The position numbers and the translations under genes are program-made. Below the pieces are notes generated by a model. The model was not told the DNA's origin. It did no database searches and saw only the letters and a program-made list of their open reading frames with translations. From NCBI RefSeq assembly GCF_000620765.1, contig NZ_KK211185.1, positions 184,311 to 248,310 on the forward strand: 64,000 nt of DNA. Reading direction: 5' to 3'. The first letter of the stretch is position 1, and every line of letters starts with the position of its first letter. This stretch comes from Desulfovermiculus halophilus DSM 18834 (GTDB taxonomy: Bacteria > Desulfobacterota > Desulfovibrionia > Desulfovibrionales > Desulfothermaceae). Shown here piece by piece: positions 58,303 to 64,000 of the stretch.

Positions 58303-60288
58303 ATGCGACTCGGCGTATTTATATGTCATTGCGGAAGCAATATCGCCGGTACGGTGGATGTGGCTCAGGTGGCGGAGCGAGCCAAGTCCTTCCCGGATGT
58401 GGTGTATTCCACGGATACCTTGTACGCCTGTTCCGAGCCGGGGCAGGAGGGTATCGTGCAGGCCATTCAGGACTACAATCTGGACGGCGTGGTGGTCGCT
58501 TCCTGCACCCCCCGGATGCATGAGCCCACCTTTCGGCGGGCCGTGGAACGGGGCGGTCTGAACCGCTACAAGTTCGAAATGGCCAATATCCGGGAGCATG
58601 TCTCCTGGGTCAGCAAGGACCAAGAGGCGAATACAGCCAAGGCAGCGGATCTGGTGCACATGGCTGTGGAAAAGCTCCGCCAGGACCGGGCCCTGTTTCC
58701 CAAGACCTTTGATATCAATAAGCGGGTCATGGTTATCGGCGGTGGAGTGGCCGGGATCCAGGCCGCCCTGGATTGCGCCGAAGGCGGGCTGGAAGTGATT
58801 CTGGTGGAAAAGACCACCAGCATCGGCGGCAAGATGGCCAAGCTGGACAAGACGTTTCCCACGGTGGACTGTTCCTCCTGCATCCTGGGGCCGAAGATGG
58901 TCGATGTGTCCATGCATCCGAACATCACCCTGTACGCCTACTCAGAGGTGGAGGAAGTTGGCGGATATGTGGGGAACTTCGAGGTCTCGGTGCGTAAAAA
59001 GGCAACCTATGTGGACTGGGACAAGTGCACTGGCTGCGGGTTGTGCATGGAAAAATGCCCGAGCAAGAAATCATATGACGCCTTCAATGAGGGCATCGCG
59101 CCGACCACGGCCATCAACATCCCCTTTCCTCAGGCCATCCCCAAGCGGGCGGCCATCAATCCCGACTACTGCCGGCAGTTCATCAAGGGCAAGTGCGGGG
59201 TGTGTGAGAAGGTCTGCCCCACGAAGGCCATAAACTACGACATGCAGGACGAGGTGGTCAGCGAAAAGGTGGGGGCCATTGTCGTGGCCACCGGCTATGA
59301 CCTGTTTGATCACTCCAAGTACACGGAGTACGGCGGCGGCCGCTACAAGGACGTCATCACCTCCATGCAGTATGAGCGCCTGCTCAACGCATCCGGCCCC
59401 ACGAGCGGACACATCAAGAGGCCTTCGGACGGCAAGGAGCCTCAGAACGTGGTCTTTGTCCAGTGCGTGGGTTCCAGGGACAAATCTGTGGACCGGCCCT
59501 ATTGTTCCGGCTTTTGCTGCATGTACACCGCCAAGCAGACCATATTGACCAAAGACCACCTGCCGGACTCGCAGTCGTATGTCTTTTACATGGACATCAG
59601 GGCCCCGGGCAAGCAATACGACGAATTCACCCGCCGGGCCATGGAAGAATACGGAGCCAGGTATATCCGGGGCCGGGTTTCCCAGATCTATCCCCACGGA
59701 GACTCCCTGATCGTTCGGGGCGTGGACACCCTGATGGGCACCCAGGTGGAGGTCGAAGCCGACCTGGTGGTCCTGGCAGTGGGTGCGGAATGCTCGTCTG
59801 GGGCCGGGGAGCTGGCCGAGACCTTGCGCATCTCCTATGACGCCTACGGCTTCTACATGGAGAGTCATCCCAAGCTCAAGCCGGTTGAGACCAATACCGC
59901 CGGCATATATCTGGCCGGGTGCTGCCAGGGGCCCAAGGACATCCCTTCCTCTGTCGGCCAGGGGTCGGCCGCCGCCTCCAAGATCCTGGCCCTGTTTTCC
60001 AGGGATCAGCTTGAATCGGATCCTCAAGTGGCTCAGGTGAATCAGGCCCGGTGCGTGGGCTGCGGCAAATGCATTTCCACCTGTCCATTCGGGGCCATTC
60101 AAGAGATACAGGACAGAGGCGGAAATCCCAAAGCCGAGGTTATCGAGACCATCTGTCAGGGCTGCGGGCTGTGTTCTGTGACCTGTCCCCAAAAAGCTAT
60201 TCAACTGCAGCACTTTACAGACAATCAGATCCTTGCGGAGGTCAACGCGCTATGTCAGCCCATGATGGAAGAGAGCTTCGAATCATAG
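58303..60288 (+). CDS. hdrA: Heterodisulfide reductase-like flavoprotein HdrA
   Basis: A 661-residue flavin and iron-sulfur subunit, the centre of electron bifurcation. The N-terminal domain starts MRLGVFICHCGSNIAG. The FAD fold is at about 143-160 (MVIGGGVAGIQAA, EKTTSIGGKMAKLDKTFP), with DCSSCILGPKM after it. Two ferredoxin-type motifs lie near 242 (CTGCGLCMEKCP) and 305 (CGVCEKVCP), and two more near the C-terminus (CVGCGKCISTCP, CQGCGLCSVTCP). No Sec/UGA replaces any Cys. AGGAG precedes ATG 58303. The flxD gene begins inside its last 37 bp. Confidence 0.95.
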   Translation: MRLGVFICHCGSNIAGTVDVAQVAERAKSFPDVVYSTDTLYACSEPGQEGIVQAIQDYNLDGVVVASCTPRMHEPTFRRAVERGGLNRYKFEMANIREHVSWVSKDQEANTAKAADLVHMAVEKLRQDRALFPKTFDINKRVMVIGGGVAGIQAALDCAEGGLEVILVEKTTSIGGKMAKLDKTFPTVDCSSCILGPKMVDVSMHPNITLYAYSEVEEVGGYVGNFEVSVRKKATYVDWDKCTGCGLCMEKCPSKKSYDAFNEGIAPTTAINIPFPQAIPKRAAINPDYCRQFIKGKCGVCEKVCPTKAINYDMQDEVVSEKVGAIVVATGYDLFDHSKYTEYGGGRYKDVITSMQYERLLNASGPTSGHIKRPSDGKEPQNVVFVQCVGSRDKSVDRPYCSGFCCMYTAKQTILTKDHLPDSQSYVFYMDIRAPGKQYDEFTRRAMEEYGARYIRGRVSQIYPHGDSLIVRGVDTLMGTQVEVEADLVVLAVGAECSSGAGELAETLRISYDAYGFYMESHPKLKPVETNTAGIYLAGCCQGPKDIPSSVGQGSAAASKILALFSRDQLESDPQVAQVNQARCVGCGKCISTCPFGAIQEIQDRGGNPKAEVIETICQGCGLCSVTCPQKAIQLQHFTDNQILAEVNALCQPMMEESFES

Positions 60289-60710
60289 GATTCTTGTGCA
60301 ACTGGTGCTCTTACGGCGGGGCGGACACTGCAGGCGTAGCCCGTCTCAGCCAGCCGACGGATTTGCGGATTGTCCGCTTGCCGTGTACCGGACGAATGGA
60401 TCCCCTGTTCATGTTTAAATCCCTTTTCACCGGTGCGGACGGGGTCCTGGTTTCCGGGTGTCACCCCAGGGACTGCCATTATTCCGAAGGCAATTTCTAC
60501 GCCCGGCGGAGGCTGGAGCTGGCCAAAAGGCTTTTGCCGCTTCTGGGATTTGATCAGCGCAGGTTTGAATACACCTGGGTTTCGGCCTCGGAGGGCCAAC
60601 GCTGGCAGACAGTGGTCACCAAGTTCACGGATCAAATCCATGAACTCGGTCCAGCCCCAAAAGTGGGCCTTAGCCCCGAGACCGCGGCCAGGATGGCAGA
60701 GGCCGGGTAA
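60252..60710 (+). CDS. flxD: FlxD (MvhD-like) iron-sulfur subunit
   Basis: A 152-residue MvhD-family protein linking HdrA to the electron donor module. The [2Fe-2S] ligands are in IGFLCNWCSYGGAD, VRLPCTGRMDPL and GCHPRDCHYSEGN. The start at ATG 60252 lies 37 bp inside hdrA with GGAGG upstream, indicating coupling. It sits between hdrA and the Flx genes, as expected for its bridging role. Confidence 0.9.
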   Translation: MSAHDGRELRIIGFLCNWCSYGGADTAGVARLSQPTDLRIVRLPCTGRMDPLFMFKSLFTGADGVLVSGCHPRDCHYSEGNFYARRRLELAKRLLPLLGFDQRRFEYTWVSASEGQRWQTVVTKFTDQIHELGPAPKVGLSPETAARMAEAG

Positions 60711-60793
60711 AAGTATTCGGGCCGGCGGGGATAGGATGCTGGAGGCAGAGCCATCCGGTGTCGAAGAGCCATATTTGAGGAGGCATATTGAGC

Positions 60794-61747
60794 ATGCTCG
60801 AAGAGCTGAAGACGAAGATAAAGGATGAGCTTCCAAACCTGGATTGGGTCATCGGATGGAAGCAGGGGTTTGATCCTCTTCAGGCCACGCCGCATTTCAT
60901 GCGCACCGAACAGGATGTGGATCAGCTGATCTACAATCCTCTCTGTGCCCAGAATCTGGCCACGTTCTTGCCTGGCATGAAGGACAAAAAAGTCGGAATC
61001 CTGGTTAAGGGATGCGACAGCCGGACGATTGTCGAGCTGCTTCAGGAAAACCTGATCACCCGGGAAAATCTGGTCATTTTCGGACTGCCCTGCTCCGGAG
61101 CGGTGGATGTGTCCAAGGTGCGCAAGGAGATTGACTCTCCGGGCCGGATTACCGAGGTGACCTTCGACGGCGGACACATCCGGATAAGCACAAAACAAGG
61201 GTCATCGTCCCTGGCACTTGCGGATGTGCTTTTGCCCAAGTGCCGGACCAATCCCTACGCAATGCCGGTTATTGCCGATCATGTATTTGGTCAGGAAGAA
61301 AAGGCCGGTCCCTGCGGGCAGGGTGAGTCTCCGGCCCTGGAGGCCTTGGAGGCCATGTCCCTTGAGCAGCGGTTCGACTACTGGCAATACCACATGGATC
61401 GCTGCATCCGCTGCTATGCCTGCCGGAACGCATGCCCCATGTGCGTCTGCCGCGATCACTGCATCGCGGATACCCGGGATCCGCATTGGCTGAGCCAGGA
61501 GACGGATGTGCAGCAAAAATGGATGTTCCAGCTCATCCATGTCATGCATCTGGCCGGAAGGTGTACGGAATGCGGGGAATGCGAGCGGGCCTGCCCCATG
61601 GACATTCCCATCTTGAGCCTGCGTCAGAAGCTGAACCGGGAGATCAAGGACCTCTTTGACTATGAAGCAGGTGTGGATCCGGAAGCAGTCCCTCCGCTGC
61701 TGACCTTCAAGGTTGAAGAGGCCAATATCAACGAGAGAGGATGGTAA
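60794..61747 (+). CDS. flxC: FlxC-like iron-sulfur protein
   Basis: A 317-residue cytoplasmic protein with an N-terminal F420-hydrogenase-beta-like region (GILVKGCDSRTIVELLQE, VIFGLPCSGAVDVSKV) and two C-terminal [4Fe-4S] motifs, CIRCYACRNACPMCVC (about 203) and CTECGECERACPM (about 257). It carries electrons between FlxA/FlxB and FlxD-HdrA. GAGGAGG lies before TTG 60788 (4 nt) and ATG 60794 (10 nt); I use the ATG. The stop TAA overlaps the next start as TAATG. Confidence 0.85.
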   Translation: MLEELKTKIKDELPNLDWVIGWKQGFDPLQATPHFMRTEQDVDQLIYNPLCAQNLATFLPGMKDKKVGILVKGCDSRTIVELLQENLITRENLVIFGLPCSGAVDVSKVRKEIDSPGRITEVTFDGGHIRISTKQGSSSLALADVLLPKCRTNPYAMPVIADHVFGQEEKAGPCGQGESPALEALEAMSLEQRFDYWQYHMDRCIRCYACRNACPMCVCRDHCIADTRDPHWLSQETDVQQKWMFQLIHVMHLAGRCTECGECERACPMDIPILSLRQKLNREIKDLFDYEAGVDPEAVPPLLTFKVEEANINERGW

Positions 61748-62814
61748 TGGCGGCAAAGACCTTTTTGACCCATGACGATATCCCCACCTGGCTGGACACA
61801 TTGCGCGACGCCGCACGGGTGCTGGTTCCGACCGATGTGGACGGAACAGTGAAGTTCGAGGCCTACGATTCCGAAAGGGAAATAATCCTTAAGGCCCAGG
61901 CCACTGCTCCGCCCAAGGAAGCGGTGTTTCCCCAGACCGAGACCCTGTTGCGGTATCGGTATTACAAGGATCCGGAGCACCCGGAGACCCAGTCTGTTGA
62001 CCTCAAGGAAGACCTGCCTGAGGACAAGGTGGTGGTTTTTGGGGCCCGACCCTGCGGCACACGAGGATTTGTGATTTACGACCGGGTTTTTGCCACCGAT
62101 GCAATCACGGATCCCTACTATAAGGCCAGGCGGGACAATACAGCATTTATCACCATTGCCTGCGACACAGCGGAGCATACCTGCTTCTGCCATTGGGTGG
62201 GCAGCCATCCGGCGGACAGCGAAGGATCGGACGTGGTGCTCCACCCGGTGCAGGACGGTTACGTGGCCCACGCGGTAACCGAGAAGGGTGAACAGCTTTT
62301 GGAGCAGGCCGGGGGGCAGAAGGCATCTTCTGACCAGGAAAAAGAGGCCCAGGCTGTTCAGGACCGGGTCATGGAGGAGCTGGGGGAAGCGCCGGATCTT
62401 TCCGGCGTTCCGGCCAGCCTGCTGCAGATCTTCGACAACCTGGATTTCTGGAACGATGTATCGGCCAAATGCATCAGCTGCGGGGCCTGTACCTACTTGT
62501 GCCCCACCTGCTATTGCTTCAACATCACCGACGAATCCTATGGATTGTCCGGCAAGCGGATACGGACCTGGGACAACTGCATGTCCTATCTCTTTACCCT
62601 GGAAGGCAGCGGGCACAATCCGCGGATGACCAAAGCTCACCGTCTTCGGAACAGAGTGGGGCACAAGTTCAGTTACTATCCGGAGCTGCACGGGGGAGTG
62701 TTCGCCTGTTGCGGCTGCGGACGGTGCATCAAGCATTGCCCAATGGCAGTGGATATCCGGGAAATCATCCTGCGCGCCAAGGAGACAGCTGATGAACAAT
62801 CCGTATCTGCCTGA
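61747..62814 (+). CDS. flxB: FlxB-like dicluster iron-sulfur protein (AsrA/HydB-like)
   Basis: A 355-residue protein related to anaerobic sulfite reductase subunit A and the HydB family. The N-terminal globular region (VVVFGARPCGTRGF, ITIACDTAEHTCFC) is followed by two [4Fe-4S] motifs: CISCGACTYLCPTCYCF (about 242) and CCGCGRCIKHCPM (about 321). It passes electrons from the NADH-oxidising FlxA. ATG 61747 has GAGAGG at 6 nt; the end overlaps flxA by 23 bp. Confidence 0.87.
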   Translation: MAAKTFLTHDDIPTWLDTLRDAARVLVPTDVDGTVKFEAYDSEREIILKAQATAPPKEAVFPQTETLLRYRYYKDPEHPETQSVDLKEDLPEDKVVVFGARPCGTRGFVIYDRVFATDAITDPYYKARRDNTAFITIACDTAEHTCFCHWVGSHPADSEGSDVVLHPVQDGYVAHAVTEKGEQLLEQAGGQKASSDQEKEAQAVQDRVMEELGEAPDLSGVPASLLQIFDNLDFWNDVSAKCISCGACTYLCPTCYCFNITDESYGLSGKRIRTWDNCMSYLFTLEGSGHNPRMTKAHRLRNRVGHKFSYYPELHGGVFACCGCGRCIKHCPMAVDIREIILRAKETADEQSVSA

Positions 62815-63616
62815 TATAGCGACCATCAAGGAGATTATTCAGGAGACCCCGAATATTAAGACATTCCGGGTGGTTCTTAACGACCAGTCGCGGATGGAGG
62901 AGTTTTCATTCAAACCCGGTCAAGTGGGCCAGCTCTCGGTTTTTGGAGTGGGCGAGTCCACCTTTGTCATCAACTCCCCCCCGACCAGGACGGAACATTT
63001 GCAGTTCAGCGCCATGCAGGTGGGTGAGGTGACCACCCGTCTGCATTCCCTGCAGGAGGGGGACCAGATCGGAGTCCGGGCTCCCCTGGGCAATTCCTTC
63101 CCCATCGAGTCCATGAAGGGCAAGGACATCCTTATTGTCGGAGGCGGAATCGGGATGGCTCCTTTGCGGACCCTGATGCTGACCATGCTCGACAAACGGG
63201 ACGAGTTCGGGGACATCACTGTGATCTATGGGGCCAGGTCGCCGCAGGATCTGTGCTATACATACGAGTTTGATCAGTGGCAGTCCCAGGGGGCGAACCT
63301 GGTGCTCACCGTGGACCGGGAGTTCCCCGACTGGGACGGTCGGGTGGGGTTTGTCCCCGCTGTGCTGACCGAAGAGGCGCCGAGCCCAAAGAACAAAGTG
63401 GCCATCACCTGCGGGCCGCCAATCATGATCAAGTTTGTGCTCAAGGGGCTCAAGGATCTGGGCTTTGAGGACGAACAGATCATCACCACCCTGGAAAAGC
63501 GGATGAAGTGCGGGGTTGGTCTATGCGGCCGCTGCAATATCGGCACCCATTATGTCTGCGTCGATGGACCGGTGTTTACCTATGCCCAGCTCAAGGCCCT
63601 GCCTTCGGAGCTGTAG
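62792..63616 (+). CDS. flxA: FlxA, NAD(P)H-dependent FAD oxidoreductase subunit
   Basis: A 274-residue ferredoxin-NADP reductase-fold protein related to AsrB and HydG: FAD-binding segment FSFKPGQVGQLSVFGVGEST, then the NAD-binding motif ILIVGGGIGMAPLRTL and CGPPIMIKFVL, and a C-terminal [2Fe-2S] site CGVGLCGRCNIG with VCVDGPV. It should oxidise NADH (or reduce NAD+) for the Hdr complex. As the last gene it ends just 1 bp before a perfect 38-bp palindrome. Confidence 0.92.
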   Translation: MNNPYLPDIATIKEIIQETPNIKTFRVVLNDQSRMEEFSFKPGQVGQLSVFGVGESTFVINSPPTRTEHLQFSAMQVGEVTTRLHSLQEGDQIGVRAPLGNSFPIESMKGKDILIVGGGIGMAPLRTLMLTMLDKRDEFGDITVIYGARSPQDLCYTYEFDQWQSQGANLVLTVDREFPDWDGRVGFVPAVLTEEAPSPKNKVAITCGPPIMIKFVLKGLKDLGFEDEQIITTLEKRMKCGVGLCGRCNIGTHYVCVDGPVFTYAQLKALPSEL

Positions 63617-63654
63617 AAATTTTTCAGTTTTGGCGCGCCAAAACTGAAAAATTT
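63617..63654. terminator. Perfect 38-bp palindromic terminator after flxA
   Basis: The arms are AAATTTTTCAGTTTTGGCG and its exact complement, with no loop bases. It has GC-rich centre and flanking A/T tracts, so it should end the hdr-flx transcript and could act in both directions. Confidence 0.8.
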
Positions 63655-63668
63655 GTCATGAATATTAT

Positions 63669-63765
63669 GGCTCCCTCGCTCTGCGTGGGAGCTTTTTCGA
63701 CCTCTCCCGCGGTCTTTTATGGACACCAGAGCATCCAAAGCGGTTTCCACGCAGCGCGTGGAAGG
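63669..63765. repeat. GC-palindrome cluster repeat, copy 2
   Basis: CTCCCTCGCTCTGCGTGGGAG at one end and TTCCACGCAGCGCGTGGAA at the other, with CTCCCGCGGTC-like middle, correspond to the cluster at 26921-27016. It directly abuts the next repeat. Confidence 0.65.
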
Positions 63766-63766
63766 A

Positions 63767-64000
63767 TAAGTGGAACTGCATCTATCAGAGTTTGCCGTCT
63801 CTTCTGTGTGCCGTGAACGGCAGGCCCGCACATTTTCTTGGTCCCGCCAAAAGGGGGAAACCCGGCACTCACGTGTATGATACGCTCACTCAAACAGAAA
63901 GTAGAGAACTGCACGTGAGTAGCCGGGAGGGGGCAGGGATCCCCCTTTGGCGGGGCTTAGAAAATACCGGGCCGAAAGTGGGCACACAGAAGAGATGGCA
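63767..64000. repeat. Long-hairpin repeat cut by the window edge
   Basis: From AAGTGGAACTGCATCTATCA on, the sequence follows the copy at 34099 (including the CACGTGTATGATACGCTCAC loop) until the end of the window at GAAGAGATGGCA. Its outer left end (GGCTCTTCGACACAG) is missing, replaced by the GC-palindrome cluster. Confidence 0.8.

Noticed and set aside
59071..60213. 380-codon minus-strand frame opposite hdrA (and a 389-codon one at 61660-62829)
   Set aside because: Both mirror strongly supported iron-sulfur protein genes and show no family motif.
20366..64000. CRISPR array interpretation of the recurring palindromic repeats
   Set aside because: The copies are kilobases apart, vary in length, have no regular spacers, and no cas gene is present.

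Overview
The window looks like chromosomal DNA of a GC-rich anaerobic sulfate reducer, most likely of the order Desulfovibrionales (a Desulfohalobiaceae-like or Desulfovibrio-like organism). The grounds are a complete flx-hdr (NADH/heterodisulfide-reductase type) locus, a periplasmic-type CbiK cobaltochelatase beside an iron/cobalamin-type ABC transporter, an anaerobic (early cobalt insertion) cobalamin pathway and an octaheme cytochrome with its membrane cytochrome b. No rRNA, tRNA, CRISPR array, transposase or prophage gene was seen.

Layout. 1-15.8 kb: housekeeping and envelope genes (GAF-SpoIIE phosphatase, FAD oxidoreductase, 2-hydroxyacid dehydrogenase, L,D-transpeptidase, lytic transglycosylase, DEDD exonuclease, HD-domain relative of CCA-adding enzymes, CitE-like lyase, heterodimeric ABC exporter). 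15.9-19.8 kb: plus-strand cobalamin genes, including a CobD-CbiP fusion and cbiB. 20.8-34.8 kb: a long minus-strand cobalamin operon (cbiK, ABC transporter, cbiL, gate protein, cbiC, cbiD, cbiET, cbiF, cbiG, cbiH, alpha/beta hydrolase) behind a promoter, a cobalamin riboswitch and an intrinsic terminator at 34.45-34.79 kb. 34.9-45.5 kb: divergent cbiA, then a TonB2-type energy module (TPR, DUF3450, TtpC-like, ExbB, ExbD, TonB) and btuFCD. 45.7-48.0 kb: sahR-ahcY. 48.1-53.9 kb: znuACB, AMMECR1, YkgJ, MFS and TatD-like genes. 53.9-56.3 kb: octaheme cytochrome c plus cytochrome b. 56.7-63.6 kb: hdrCBA-flxDCBA.

How the genes work together. Most of the centre makes or imports cobalamin: CbiK inserts cobalt, CbiL/F/G/D/ET/H/C build the corrin ring, CbiA, CbiP, CobD and CbiB finish the cobinamide part, and TonB/Btu genes probably energise and carry out corrinoid uptake. 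Precorrin-6A reductase (CbiJ/CobK) and the CobA, CobU, CobS and CobT steps are not in the window. The 3' end is energy metabolism: FlxABCD-HdrABC should couple NADH oxidation or formation to ferredoxin and a disulfide by flavin bifurcation, and the octaheme cytochrome/cytochrome b pair should be a quinol-linked periplasmic reductase.

The most striking observation is that the octaheme cytochrome is read as two same-frame pieces separated only by one in-frame UGA. The UGA sits where the octaheme tetrathionate reductase family has its active-site cysteine, and a hairpin with the geometry of a bacterial SECIS element starts 14 nt after it. I interpret this as a selenocysteine-containing octaheme reductase.

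The window is also rich in interspersed repeats: a ~280-bp long-hairpin family with ~79-bp mini copies, a modular hexamer-periodic family, two 74-87-bp palindromes, GC-palindrome clusters, and a 7-bp tandem repeat that has expanded in frame inside cbiA. Several start at or just after stop codons, and one lies between the cobalamin riboswitch and its operon.
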